Assembly (NCBI GenBank): GCA_050943935.1
Contig: JBMNQC010000005.1
Coordinates: forward strand, 62,001 to 126,000
Direction of reading: 5' to 3'
Origin: Heteroscillospira sp050943935
GTDB lineage: Bacteria; Bacillota; Clostridia; Oscillospirales; Oscillospiraceae
Length of the DNA stretch: 64,000 nt
The notes below the pieces were generated by a model, which saw nothing but the letters and a program-made list of their open reading frames with translations, searched no databases and was not told where the DNA came from. Position numbers and translations under genes: made by a program. Position 1 is the first letter of the stretch. Every line of letters begins with the position of its first letter. Of this stretch, positions 13,829 to 22,477 are shown piece by piece.

Positions 13829-15007
13829 TCACTTCAAAATGAACGGCGGGGTGCGCAGGTCGCTGTCGGGAGGACAGCCGGGACGGGCGAGGGACCAGAG
13901 GGCACGGGCACGGGCGGTGAGCCGGAAACACTCCCCCGCCCTGCCCTCAAGGCGCAGGCCGTGGGCGGGCTTGGTTACAATAGGTATGCCCGACGTGTCC
14001 CTTATCTCCGCCAGCAGGCGCAGACCGTCTGCATTGGCCGCCAGCACCCGGGCGTAGGGCGGCACACCGGAGTTCATATCCCGCTCCACGCCCAAAGCGG
14101 CGCAGAGCAGTATACGCCGCAGGCGGGCCATAGTGTAGCGGCGGGTCTTTACGCTGTTCAGCACATCCTCCAGAGTCGGCTCCGTCTCCAGCGCGGCGCA
14201 TATCCGGTTTTCCAGACCCTCTGAGCACTCGGGACAGCGGGCGATAACCTCCGGCGGCAGCATACGCAGGCGGGAGAGCTGGGCGCACATGGCCATAGCG
14301 CTGTCCAGCGGGGACAGGCCGCCCAACGCATCGTATACAGTCTCCGGCACAAAGACGCTCCAATCTTCCCCGGTGCGGATGATGCTGCGTATCTCAGAGG
14401 CGGAGCGTACCGCCTCCGTGCCGCGCTCGTCGTGTCCCGCGCCGGTTCGCGTGACGGTGACAGCCGTGATTGGAGCATCCAGGGCGCGGATAGCGCGCAG
14501 GTATTCTATGCCCAAAATGTTGTTGGGGCTCTCCGCGAGCCGCGCCTGTTTACCCAGCATTTTTTCCAGAGCACCGTGGCGGGCCGCGGCGTAGCTGACG
14601 CCGCTTTTGAGATGCCCGGATATATCCGCGTCCAGTTCCGGACTGTCCAGAGCCTCGGCAATTTTTTGCAGTTTATCCATATCTCCGCACTCGCTGCCGA
14701 AGCTGAGGCGGTCAACCACACCCAGCGCCTCCAGCAGGCCGACGGCGCCCCGGGCGAAGCCCTCGGCGGAGGAAAGCGCCCATGGCAGAGGCAGCTCCAG
14801 CACCAGGTCGGCGCCGGAAAGAACAGCCGCCCGGGCGCGCTCGTGCTTATTATAGACAGCCGCCTCCCCCCGCTGGACATAGTCCCCGGACATTACGGCC
14901 ACCACCGGACGGCCAGGACAGGCCTCTCTGGTCCTTTCCAGGTGGTAAGCGTGGCCCAAATGAAAGGGATTATATTCCGCAATTACCCCAACGGCTTTCA
15001 AAAACAT
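13829..15007 (-). CDS. tmcAL: tRNA(Met) cytidine acetate ligase TmcAL
   Basis: A 392-aa protein of the YlbM/TmcAL family, which activates acetate with ATP and acetylates the wobble cytidine (C34) of elongator tRNA-Met. The N-terminal nucleotidyltransferase signature is GVIAEYNPFHLGHAYHL (HxGH = HLGH). VMSGDYVQRGEAA and LSFGSECGD follow, and a helical tRNA-binding C-terminal half has TARARALWS near the end. The length is normal. It is divergent from acetate kinase; the enzyme uses acetate, so the pairing is metabolically sensible, though probably only positional. Confidence 0.93.
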   Translation of the reverse strand: MFLKAVGVIAEYNPFHLGHAYHLERTREACPGRPVVAVMSGDYVQRGEAAVYNKHERARAAVLSGADLVLELPLPWALSSAEGFARGAVGLLEALGVVDRLSFGSECGDMDKLQKIAEALDSPELDADISGHLKSGVSYAAARHGALEKMLGKQARLAESPNNILGIEYLRAIRALDAPITAVTVTRTGAGHDERGTEAVRSASEIRSIIRTGEDWSVFVPETVYDALGGLSPLDSAMAMCAQLSRLRMLPPEVIARCPECSEGLENRICAALETEPTLEDVLNSVKTRRYTMARLRRILLCAALGVERDMNSGVPPYARVLAANADGLRLLAEIRDTSGIPIVTKPAHGLRLEGRAGECFRLTARARALWSLARPGCPPDSDLRTPPFILK

Positions 15008-15098
15008 CCCGCCTTTCGTGAAAAACCGCTAAAATTAAAAAATTTTTATCTTTTCCCGGTCTTGCTCTTGCCTTTTTCTAAAAATCACAGTACAATGT

Positions 15099-15127
15099 TT
15101 GTAACTTTGTCTATCTTATGATACATT
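15099..15127 (+). promoter_or_regulatory. Probable ackA promoter
   Basis: TTGTAA (15099-15104), 17 bases and TACATT (15122-15127), followed by a short leader and AGGAAAGGAA before the ackA ATG. Confidence 0.6.
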
Positions 15128-15165
15128 TATTCTGATGAATTTACAACAGGAAAGGAATTGATCCC

Positions 15166-16362
15166 ATGAAAATTCTGGTCATCAACGCCGGAAGTTCTTC
15201 CCTCAAGTATCAGCTCTTTGATATGGACACCGAGTCCGTACTGGCAAAGGGTCTGTGCGAGCGCATCGGTATCGACGGAAAATTCACCTACAAGCCTCAG
15301 GTTGAAGGCAAGGCCACTCTGAAGGCTGTGGACGTTCCCATGCCCACCCACTCCGAGGCTATCCAGACCGTTCTGGACGCCCTGGTGGACAAGGATAACG
15401 GCGTTATCGCCTCCATGCAGGAGATAGGCGCCGTGGGCCACCGCGTTGTTCACGGCGGCGAGGCTTTCTCCTCCTCCGTGCTCATCACCGACGAGGTCAT
15501 GAAGGGCATTGCCGACTGCAACGACCTGGCCCCCCTGCACAACCCCGCCAACATCACCGGTATCGAGGCCTGCCAGAAGGTCATGCCCGGCGTGCCCATG
15601 GTCGCCGTGTTCGACACCGCTTTCCATCAGACCATGCCCAAGAAGGCCTTCACCTACGCCGTGCCCTATGAGTACTACGAGAAGGACAAGGTCCGCCGCT
15701 ACGGCTTCCACGGCACCAGCCACCGCTATGTGGCAGCCCGCGCCGCTGAGCTGCTGGGCAAGGCTCCCGAGGACCTGAAGCTCATCTCCTGCCACATGGG
15801 CAACGGCAGCTCCATCTGCGCCATCATGGGCGGCAAGAGCGTTGACACCTCCATGGGCTTCACCCCCCTGGTCGGTCTGCCCATGGGCACCCGCTGCGGC
15901 GACCTGGACAGCGGTGTGCTGCAGTTCATCATGAACAAGTACGGCTACAGCATTGACGAGATGCTGAACATCCTCAACAAGAAGTCCGGCGTGCTGGGCG
16001 TCTCCGGCGTCAGCAGCGACTTCCGTGACCTGGAGGAGGCCGAGGCCAAGGGCAACGAGCGGGCCGGTCTGGCTCTGGACCTGTTCCACTACGACGTGGC
16101 CAAGGTCGTGGGCTCCTACGTGGCAGCCATGAACGGCGTGGACGCCATCATCTTCACCGCCGGTGTTGGCGAGAACAGCGCCGAGACCCGCGAGGAAGTC
16201 TGCAAGTATCTCACCTATCTGGGCTGCGAGCTGGATAAGGATGCCAACAGCAAGCGCGGTCAGGAAGTTGTTATAAGCACTCCCGATAGCCGTGTGAAGC
16301 TCATCGTCATCCCCACCAATGAGGAACTGGTCATCGCCCGGGATACCAAGGCCCTTATCTGA
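15166..16362 (+). CDS. ackA: Acetate kinase
   Basis: A 398-aa acetate kinase of the ASKHA fold, interconverting acetyl phosphate plus ADP and acetate plus ATP. Motifs: the N-terminal phosphate loop VINAGSSSLKYQLF, GHRVVHGGE, the nucleotide loop YGFHGTSHRYV, CHMGNGSSICAI, MGFTPLVGLPMGTRCGDLD and GVGENSAETRE. Length matches the family. No phosphotransacetylase gene is adjacent. Codon use is strongly biased to C-ending codons, consistent with high expression in a fermenter that makes ATP from acetyl phosphate. It is monocistronic, with its own terminator. Confidence 0.98.
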   Translation: MKILVINAGSSSLKYQLFDMDTESVLAKGLCERIGIDGKFTYKPQVEGKATLKAVDVPMPTHSEAIQTVLDALVDKDNGVIASMQEIGAVGHRVVHGGEAFSSSVLITDEVMKGIADCNDLAPLHNPANITGIEACQKVMPGVPMVAVFDTAFHQTMPKKAFTYAVPYEYYEKDKVRRYGFHGTSHRYVAARAAELLGKAPEDLKLISCHMGNGSSICAIMGGKSVDTSMGFTPLVGLPMGTRCGDLDSGVLQFIMNKYGYSIDEMLNILNKKSGVLGVSGVSSDFRDLEEAEAKGNERAGLALDLFHYDVAKVVGSYVAAMNGVDAIIFTAGVGENSAETREEVCKYLTYLGCELDKDANSKRGQEVVISTPDSRVKLIVIPTNEELVIARDTKALI

Positions 16363-16377
16363 GTTTATATTTACCGG

Positions 16378-16406
16378 ACAGGCCGCGGAGGAACACCGCG
16401 GCCTGT
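16378..16406 (+). terminator. ackA terminator
   Basis: ACAGGCCGCGG (16378-16388) pairs perfectly with CCGCGGCCTGT (16396-16406), followed by a T-rich tract. Confidence 0.92.
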
Positions 16407-16454
16407 CTTTCAGCTTTTTTGCTGAAATTTCGTAAAATATTTTGTAAATTTCCG

Positions 16455-16570
16455 TTGACAAGGATTTAGTTCCTATGATAATATAGTAGCGCCGCTTTGA
16501 AAGGGCTGTGCAAGTAAAGCTCAGGCTTTCGCCCCCAGAGCGAGACTCTTATGAGAGGCAGGTGCATTTC
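16455..16570 (+). promoter_or_regulatory. rplU promoter and L21 leader region
   Basis: TTGACA (16455-16460) is followed after 16-18 bases by GATAAT/TAATAT (16477-16484). The ~85-base untranslated leader up to the GTG start is GC-rich. Its last part (GAGACTCTTATGAGAGGCAG, near 16541-16560) can fold on itself (GACTCT with AGAG). This resembles the autoregulatory L21 leader found before rplU in many Firmicutes. The promoter is clear; the leader identification is moderate. Confidence 0.6.
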
Positions 16571-16885
16571 GTGAAAACCGCTATTATTGTTACCGGAGGC
16601 AAGCAGTACCGTGTTGCCGAGGGCGATGTTCTCTTCGTTGAGAAGATGAATGCAGAGGCCGGCGAGGCCGTCACTTTCGACCAGGTTCTGGCCGTTATTG
16701 ATGATGACAGCAGCGTCTTCGGCGCTCCCGTCGTTGCCGGAGCTACCGTTTCCGCCAGCGTCGTGAAGAACGGCAAGAGCAAGAAGATCCGTGTTTACAA
16801 GATGAAGCCCAAAAAGGGTTATCAGCGTACTCAGGGTCACAGACAGCCCTACACCAAGATTCAGATTAATACCATCAACGCTTAA
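16571..16885 (+). CDS. rplU: 50S ribosomal protein L21
   Basis: 104 aa. The GTG start gives KTAIIVTGGKQYRVAEGD, the invariant L21 beginning; in-frame codons further upstream belong to the leader. RVYKMKPKKGYQRTQGHRQPYTKIQI is the conserved rRNA-binding C-terminus, mentioned here only as a region (residues ~73-98). It is the first gene of the rplU-rpmA operon. Confidence 0.97.
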   Translation: MKTAIIVTGGKQYRVAEGDVLFVEKMNAEAGEAVTFDQVLAVIDDDSSVFGAPVVAGATVSASVVKNGKSKKIRVYKMKPKKGYQRTQGHRQPYTKIQINTINA

Positions 16886-16922
16886 GTTTTCTCTTTCAAC
16901 AACTCACATGGAGGTGTAATTC

Positions 16923-17183
16923 ATGGCACATAAGAAGGGAGTCGGCTCCACCAAAAACGGTCGTGACAGCGAATCCAAGCGTCTCGGACCCAAGAGAGCC
17001 GATGGTCAGTTTGTCCTCGCAGGCAATATCCTGGTGAGACAGCGCGGAACCAAGATCCACCCCGGCACTAATGTTGGCCGCGGCAGCGATGATACCCTCT
17101 TCGCTCTGACTGACGGTACCGTCAAGTTCGAGCGTATGGGCAAGGATCGCAAGAAGGTCTCTGTTTACGAGATCGCTCAGTAA
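16923..17183 (+). CDS. rpmA: 50S ribosomal protein L27
   Basis: 86 aa, beginning MAHKKGVGSTKNGRDS, the mature-type N-terminus that reaches the peptidyl-transferase centre. Most Firmicutes L27 proteins carry a cleavable N-terminal extension removed by the Prp protease, whose gene normally lies between rplU and rpmA. Here both the extension and the prp gene are absent; only 37 bases separate the two genes. A GGAGG site is present. Confidence 0.97.
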   Translation: MAHKKGVGSTKNGRDSESKRLGPKRADGQFVLAGNILVRQRGTKIHPGTNVGRGSDDTLFALTDGTVKFERMGKDRKKVSVYEIAQ

Positions 17184-17186
17184 CCT

Positions 17187-17222
17187 TAAGAAGGGGGCGG
17201 TAATTCCGTCCCCTCTTTTTTT
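17187..17222 (+). terminator. Terminator after rpmA
   Basis: AAGGGGGCGG and CCGTCCCCTCTT form a stem with a five-base loop and a long T-run (17215-17222). Because the lipoprotein gene starts 18 bases later, some read-through into obgE is likely. Confidence 0.8.
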
Positions 17223-17239
17223 CTAAGTGAGGAATTTAT

Positions 17240-17878
17240 ATGAAAAGATATTCTGTTCTTTTCTTTTTGATATTGTCTCTCCTGCTTTGCGCCGCCTGCG
17301 GCGCTCCGGAGGCCACCCCTACCCCCGCCCAGCCCAGCGACACCCCAAAGCCGCATTTTGAAAGCGGAGTTATAGAGGACTCCGTATACTCCAATACATA
17401 TCTGAAGCTCAGCTTCACCCTTCCCGAGGACTGGAGCTTTCTGGACCAGGACGAGTTTCTCCAGCGCTTTGACGACAACTTCAACCAGGTGGCCAGTGAG
17501 CTGGAGGTGGGCAGTCTGCCCGAAAACTCCACGTATTACGAGTTTTACGCTCAGGGACAGTCCGGCGAGAGCATTGTGATGACGGTGGAAAATCTGGCGG
17601 CTCACGACGGCGGCAAGCTGCTCACCGTAAAGGACTTTGTGGCAACGCTGTCCGAGCAGTTCGCCCAGCTCACGTCTGTAAACTACACTATCGGGGAAAG
17701 CTACACTCAGCACCTTGCCGGACGGGATATGATAATTCTGCCTCTGGAGGTCAGCGATGTTGAACTCATGCAGCACTGCTGCGTATTCCGCAGCGGTGAT
17801 TATATGGTAACTTTAACATTCTCGGCCCAGGATGCCCAGGAGCTCGCCTCTCTTGAATCCTGCCTGGCCGAAATCTGA
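17240..17878 (+). CDS. Secreted lipoprotein of unknown function
   Basis: 212 aa. The lipobox LCAA/C (Cys ~residue 20) follows a hydrophobic signal. A Thr/Pro-rich linker (ATPTPAQPSDTPKP) leads to a ~160-residue domain starting YSNTYLKLSFTLPEDWSFL. This LPEDW pattern resembles the PsbP/LpqN-like fold seen in many Gram-positive surface lipoproteins, but the match is by eye only. It lies between rpmA and obgE, 29 bases before obgE. Confidence 0.8.
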   Translation: MKRYSVLFFLILSLLLCAACGAPEATPTPAQPSDTPKPHFESGVIEDSVYSNTYLKLSFTLPEDWSFLDQDEFLQRFDDNFNQVASELEVGSLPENSTYYEFYAQGQSGESIVMTVENLAAHDGGKLLTVKDFVATLSEQFAQLTSVNYTIGESYTQHLAGRDMIILPLEVSDVELMQHCCVFRSGDYMVTLTFSAQDAQELASLESCLAEI

Positions 17879-17907
17879 CACATGATACGTAAAAAGGAGG
17901 CTGACCC

Positions 17908-19191
17908 ATGGCCAATTCATTTGTAGATAAAGCCACAATAAAGGTCATTGCCGGCAAGGGCGGCGACGGTGTCGTAGCCTTTCACCGCGAGAAATACATC
18001 GCGGCCGGCGGTCCTGACGGCGGCGACGGCGGACGCGGAGGCGACATTATCGTAAAAGTCGACGACCACATGTCCACGCTGATGGACTTTCGATACAAGC
18101 GCAAATACACCGCTTCCCCCGGCGCAGACGGTCAGGGCAAACGCTGCTCCGGCAAGGACGGCGAGAGCCTGGTGATAAAGGTGCCCCGGGGCACCCTCAT
18201 CCGTGATAAGGAGACAGGCGGAATTATCCAGGACATGTCCGGCAACGAACCTTTCGTGCTCTGCCGGGGCGGACGCGGCGGCTGGGGCAACAAGCACTTC
18301 GCCACGCCAACCCGTCAGGTGCCCCGCTTTGCCAAGCCCGGCCTGCCCGGCGAGGCCAGAGAGGTTGTGCTGGAGCTGAAGCTGCTGGCCGATGTCGGCC
18401 TGGTGGGCTTCCCCAACGTGGGCAAGAGCACTCTGCTCTCCGTTGTCAGCAAGGCCCATCCCAAAATAGCCAACTATCACTTCACTACCCTGAACCCCAA
18501 TCTGGGCATGGTGTATGTGGAGGAGGGCGTCTCCTTCGTCATGGCGGATATCCCCGGCATCATAGAGGGCGCCAGCGCTGGCGCCGGTCTGGGACATGAT
18601 TTTCTGCGGCACATTGACCGCTGCCGTCTGCTGCTGCATGTTGTGGATGTATCCGGCAGCGAAGGCCGGGACCCCATCGCCGATTTTGAGGCTATCTGCA
18701 CCGAGCTTAAGGAGTACAGCCCTGAGCTGGCCCAGCGCCCCCAGCTGGTGGTGGGCAACAAGTGCGACCTGCTGGGCGAGAACCGCGAGCAGCTGGAGGC
18801 CTTTAAAGCATATGTTGCCGAGCGCGGCTATGAATTCTTTGAGCTTTCCGCCGCCACTCACAGCGGCGTCCGTGAGTTAATACAGGTGACTGCTCAGCGC
18901 CTTGCTCAGCTGCCTCCCGTAACCGTGTATGAGGCGGACTATGTGGCCCCCGAGCCCAGGATAGAGAGCGCGGAGGACGTTACCATCACCCGCGAGGACG
19001 ATGTGTGGATAGTGGAGGGCGGCTGGCTGGAGCGTCTTATGAGCAGCGTTAACTTCGGCGACTACGAATCCCGCATGTACTTTGACCGCGCTTTGCGCGA
19101 GTCCGGTCTGTACGACCGCATGGAGGCTATGGGCGTGCGTGACGGCGACACCGTGAGCATCTATGACCTTGAATTTGATTACAAAGCCTGA
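17908..19191 (+). CDS. obgE: Obg family ribosome-assembly GTPase
   Basis: 427 aa with all three Obg domains. The glycine-rich N-terminal Obg fold (~1-158) has GKGGDGVVAFHREKY and GGDGGRGGDI. The G domain (~159-335) has P-loop GFPNVGKST, DIPG and NKCD. The OCT domain (~350-427) has VWIVEGGWLERL. It acts in late 50S assembly and stress control. The ATG follows AAAGGAGG. It sits after the ribosomal genes, as in other Firmicutes. Confidence 0.98.
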   Translation: MANSFVDKATIKVIAGKGGDGVVAFHREKYIAAGGPDGGDGGRGGDIIVKVDDHMSTLMDFRYKRKYTASPGADGQGKRCSGKDGESLVIKVPRGTLIRDKETGGIIQDMSGNEPFVLCRGGRGGWGNKHFATPTRQVPRFAKPGLPGEAREVVLELKLLADVGLVGFPNVGKSTLLSVVSKAHPKIANYHFTTLNPNLGMVYVEEGVSFVMADIPGIIEGASAGAGLGHDFLRHIDRCRLLLHVVDVSGSEGRDPIADFEAICTELKEYSPELAQRPQLVVGNKCDLLGENREQLEAFKAYVAERGYEFFELSAATHSGVRELIQVTAQRLAQLPPVTVYEADYVAPEPRIESAEDVTITREDDVWIVEGGWLERLMSSVNFGDYESRMYFDRALRESGLYDRMEAMGVRDGDTVSIYDLEFDYKA

Positions 19192-19212
19192 TAAAGCAGC
19201 TGGAGGAAAAAA

Positions 19213-20292
19213 ATGAAGCTACGTTACAAAGTTAGTGAAGAAAACTATATTGAAATGCTGCAAAAGCAGCTGAAGCGCAGAGACCGCAGTCCCATCTCCC
19301 TGCTCATAACCTTTGTATGCACCATAGGCCAGATGGGTATGCTTATCTATCTGATTGCCACCGGCGGCGTGACCGGTAAAAATGTCTATATTTTAGGCGC
19401 AATGAGCGCGCTCATCTTCATCCTGAATATTATATACCGGGTTACAACCCACCGCCGCGCCTCGGTAACTTTGCAGCGTTTTAAGCTCCAGGGCAAAATT
19501 TCCGAGGACTTCTGGAAGGATCACGAGTTCCGCCTGGACTCCGACAGTCTCACCGTGCGTTTCGGCTCCCTGCGCTCCGTCTATTCTCTTCAGGAGATAA
19601 ACGGATATGAGGAGCTGGACAGTTCCCTCCTCATCTACTGCAAGGGCACCGTGGCCGACATAGTACCCTACACCGCCATAGAGGACAAGGAGGCCTTTCT
19701 GGAGGCCATCCGCGAGGCTCAGCACACTCAGATAGTGGATAACGCCGAGAGGCTCCGTGATGATGTGCCCGCCAGCTTCAAATATCACTTCAACTACAGC
19801 TACACTCTGGACAGCTATCTGGCTCATCAGCGGGAGGCCTATCGCCGGCTCTATACCACCAAGCTGATACTTAACTGGCACACCATCATCCGTCTGTTCG
19901 TCTCCCTGTACGCTCTGGGCTACATATTCATCAATCCCAAGCCCTGGGTTGTCGCCCTGTGCATAGCCGTGTTCATCATCTTCAATCTGCAGCACATAGT
20001 CACCTTTACTCCCCTGTGCAACCTGACCATCAAGTCCGGTCTGGGAGATACGCTGGCCCACAAGCCCGACCCGGAGACCGACGCATACATCACCGCCGAC
20101 AGCATTATCATCCGCGGCAGCATGCACTCTCTGGACATCCCCGTAAAGGAAGTAAAGGCCATGCGTCGCATTAAGGGCGGCGTAGCCCTCTATCTGCCCA
20201 AGAACGTGATGCTCACCATTCCCGAGCCGGAACACGACGAAAACGGCGATTTTGAGAAGTTTATAAAGTTTATGGACTACAAGGCCAACTGA
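19213..20292 (+). CDS. Duplicated YcxB-like membrane protein
   Basis: 359 aa with an internal duplication. Each half begins with a soluble stretch (EENYIEMLQKQLKRR; YTLDSYLAHQREAYRR), then two transmembrane helices (~30-75; ~215-260), then a beta-rich YcxB-like C-terminal domain with the strand pattern of a PH-like fold (FRLDSDSLTVRFGS...VYSLQEI; AYITADSIIIRGS...DIPVKEVKAM). Ordinary YcxB proteins (~160-180 aa) have one copy. Function is unknown. It is 21 bases after obgE and is followed by a terminator. Confidence 0.8.
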   Translation: MKLRYKVSEENYIEMLQKQLKRRDRSPISLLITFVCTIGQMGMLIYLIATGGVTGKNVYILGAMSALIFILNIIYRVTTHRRASVTLQRFKLQGKISEDFWKDHEFRLDSDSLTVRFGSLRSVYSLQEINGYEELDSSLLIYCKGTVADIVPYTAIEDKEAFLEAIREAQHTQIVDNAERLRDDVPASFKYHFNYSYTLDSYLAHQREAYRRLYTTKLILNWHTIIRLFVSLYALGYIFINPKPWVVALCIAVFIIFNLQHIVTFTPLCNLTIKSGLGDTLAHKPDPETDAYITADSIIIRGSMHSLDIPVKEVKAMRRIKGGVALYLPKNVMLTIPEPEHDENGDFEKFIKFMDYKAN

Positions 20293-20302
20293 CAAGCAAT
20301 AA

Positions 20303-20334
20303 AAAGCCCCGTTCGAGGATTTCGTCGGGGCTTT
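20303..20334 (+). terminator. Terminator of the obgE-ycxB operon
   Basis: AAAGCCCCG (20303-20311) pairs with CGGGGCTTT (20326-20334), with a T/C-rich tail. Confidence 0.85.
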
Positions 20335-20369
20335 CTCTGTACAGCTGCAATAAGCTTGGGGGAATTTTT

Positions 20370-21266
20370 GTGAAAAAGTGTATTTTTGATATTCTTGCAA
20401 CCGCATTTCTCTTTGGAACTATGGAGGTCTCGGTAAAATACTGCGGCTCCACCTTCAACTCCATTCAGCTCACCTTCCTGCGCTTCCTTATAGGCGGCCT
20501 GCTTCTGCTGCCCTTTGCCGCAGCAGACCTGAAAAAGCGCGGCTATAAACTCACGGCGGGCGACCTGGGCTATCTGCTGTTTCTGGGCGTCACCTGCGTG
20601 AGCCTGAGCATGACCCTGCTGCAGCTGAGCATAGAGGGCATAAACGCCAACCTTGCCGCCGTTATCATCTGCACCAATCCCCTGTTCACCATGGTGTTCG
20701 CCCACTTTGTGGCCAACGACCCCTTCACCAAACGCAAGGCCGTGGTGCTGATTCTGATGCTTGTGGGTCTGGTTATAGTGGCAGACCCCATAAAGATACT
20801 CAGCGGCGACATAAGCCCTCTGCATCTGGGCTATGCCGTTTTGTCCGCCCTCACCTTCGGCCTCTACACCGCCTGGGGCAAGCGCCGTATAGCCAAAATA
20901 GGCGGCATGACCCAGAACGCCCTGAGCTTTCTCTTCGGCTGCGCGGGCCTGCTGGTGTTCATGCTCCTCACCGGCATCCCCGTGTTCAAGGGCGTGAGCA
21001 TGGAAACCACGCCAATGCTGCTGTATCTGGGCATTTTCGTGACCGGCCTGGGCTATTACTTCTATCTTGAGGCCATAAAGCTGGCCGGCCCCTCCATGGC
21101 CTCCATCGCCTTTTTCCTGAAGCCAATCATAGCCCCCGTGCTGGCCTTCTTCGTGCTGTGCGAGCCTATCACAAAGAATTTGGTGCTGGGCGTGTGCTTC
21201 ATACTGCTGGGCTCCTACATCAACATTGCCGGCAGTCTGAAAAAGGCTCCCGCAGCGAAGAACTGA
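20370..21266 (+). CDS. DMT-family (EamA) transporter
   Basis: 298 aa with ten hydrophobic helices in two EamA repeats (residues ~5-140 and ~150-288). The repeat signature is ATAFLFGTMEVSVKYCG...FLRFLIGGLLLLPF, and in the second half GLGYYFYLEAIKLAGPSMAS. It is a likely exporter or permease for an amino acid or other metabolite; the substrate is not predictable. It starts with GTG after GGGGGAA. Confidence 0.9.
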   Translation: MKKCIFDILATAFLFGTMEVSVKYCGSTFNSIQLTFLRFLIGGLLLLPFAAADLKKRGYKLTAGDLGYLLFLGVTCVSLSMTLLQLSIEGINANLAAVIICTNPLFTMVFAHFVANDPFTKRKAVVLILMLVGLVIVADPIKILSGDISPLHLGYAVLSALTFGLYTAWGKRRIAKIGGMTQNALSFLFGCAGLLVFMLLTGIPVFKGVSMETTPMLLYLGIFVTGLGYYFYLEAIKLAGPSMASIAFFLKPIIAPVLAFFVLCEPITKNLVLGVCFILLGSYINIAGSLKKAPAAKN

Positions 21267-21283
21267 AAAGCACCTTTAACATA

Positions 21284-21310
21284 AAAAATAGCTGCAATGC
21301 AGCTATTTTT
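21284..21310. terminator. Bidirectional terminator
   Basis: The palindrome AAAAATAGCTGC...GCAGCTATTTTT ends the DMT gene on the plus strand and can serve the converging DUF4363 gene. Confidence 0.85.
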
Positions 21311-21356
21311 TATTGCAGTTGTTCGCTTTTCTGTGGTATACTGTACCGGTATATCA

Positions 21357-21734
21357 TTAAAATATACTGCCCAGAGTTGGCGTTTCTATGTCCGCAAGCC
21401 GGCGCAGTCCGGTGAGCACATGGGCGTAGCCGCCTTTGCACTCGTCGGACCTGTCATTCACGCGGCTGAGGAGCTCATAGAAATCATCCGTAACCGCGTC
21501 TATCTCCGAGTGGCGCATGGACACGGAGGTGTAGCTGCCGGGAGAGAGCCAGCGGTCTATGGCGCGCTGTAGCTCATTTTCGGCCCCTGTCCAGTCCTTG
21601 GCCTCAAAGGCCTCGCGGGAGGCCTCCACATATCCGCACAGTTCCTCCGACAGGCTGCGCACATAAAAAACGTTCCACGCCGCTCCGGCGCACAGCAGTA
21701 TCAGAGCCAGAACAGCCGCTGTCTCTCGCTTCAT
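21357..21734 (-). CDS. DUF4363 family protein
   Basis: 125 aa. An N-terminal signal anchor (AAVLALILLCAGAAWNVFYV) is followed by an extracytoplasmic helical domain with the DUF4363 pattern (LCGYVEASREAFEAKDW...LQRAIDRW...SEIDAVTDDFYEL). DUF4363 genes regularly follow DUF421 genes in Clostridia, as here, with a four-base overlap. Function is unknown; a partner of the DUF421 membrane protein is likely. Confidence 0.85.
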   Translation of the reverse strand: MKRETAAVLALILLCAGAAWNVFYVRSLSEELCGYVEASREAFEAKDWTGAENELQRAIDRWLSPGSYTSVSMRHSEIDAVTDDFYELLSRVNDRSDECKGGYAHVLTGLRRLADIETPTLGSIF

Positions 21735-22411
21735 TTGTTCCCCTCCTTAGGCAGAAAATATATCTGGTCGGCGCCGTTGACCGTCATGATAAACACCCGC
21801 TCAGGACGGATATCGCCCCGCTTTTTCAGCTCCTTATCCAGCCATTTGCGGTTTTTACCCAGACGTTTTAGGTTTTCATCCAGCACGAAGCCGTCGTTTA
21901 TCACTATGGTGGCGTAGCCCGTGTCCGGCACCTGTATGCCCAGCTGTGACGGGGTGACGGGCTGTTCCTCCGGATACAGTATGGTGTTCAGCACGCCGTC
22001 TGTCTCCAGCACGGCGTATTGGATCTTGCTAATATCCATAACACCCTGATTGCGCAGTTCCTCGGTGAGCTCGTCTATGGTGAAGCGGTTTTTACGCATC
22101 TCCGATTGGCATATTACACCGTTTTCCACCAGTATACTGGGCCGTCCGCACACAATACTGCGAAAGCGCAGGCTTTTCATAATGCAGCCGGATATAATAA
22201 GCTCACAGCACAGCAGAACTACAATTGGTATGAGGCCGTTCATAAGGGGTATGCCTATATCCTGCAGGGGGTTTGCCGCCAGGTCGGATATAAGAATGGC
22301 TACAACCAGCTCCGACAGCTCCAGCTCTCCTATCTGACGCTTGCCCATCAGGCGCATGGATACGGTTATGGACAGAAACACAATAATTGTGCGTATAAGA
22401 ATAATAGCCAA
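21731..22411 (-). CDS. DUF421 membrane protein (YetF/YrbG type)
   Basis: ~227 aa. Three N-terminal transmembrane helices with the family signature MRLMGKRQIGELELSELVVA are followed by a cytosolic domain with two small alpha/beta modules (ILVENGVICQSEMRKNRFT; VPDTGYATIVINDGFV). I place the start at the TTG at 22411, six bases after GAGAGGTG; a GTG at 22420 falls inside that ribosome site. Relatives in spore-formers such as SpoVA-associated YetF proteins act in membranes during sporulation, but no role is established for this one. Confidence 0.85.
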   Translation of the reverse strand: MAIILIRTIIVFLSITVSMRLMGKRQIGELELSELVVAILISDLAANPLQDIGIPLMNGLIPIVVLLCCELIISGCIMKSLRFRSIVCGRPSILVENGVICQSEMRKNRFTIDELTEELRNQGVMDISKIQYAVLETDGVLNTILYPEEQPVTPSQLGIQVPDTGYATIVINDGFVLDENLKRLGKNRKWLDKELKKRGDIRPERVFIMTVNGADQIYFLPKEGNK

Positions 22412-22477
22412 GCAGCTCACCTCTCAAATCTATCTTAGTTTTTACCTTTCCGCCCTATAAAAATAGGAGGTAATTTT

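Noticed and set aside
15127..16461. Minus-strand open frame opposite ackA
   Set aside because: Acetate kinase motifs are complete on the plus strand; the antisense frame has no domain or ribosome site.
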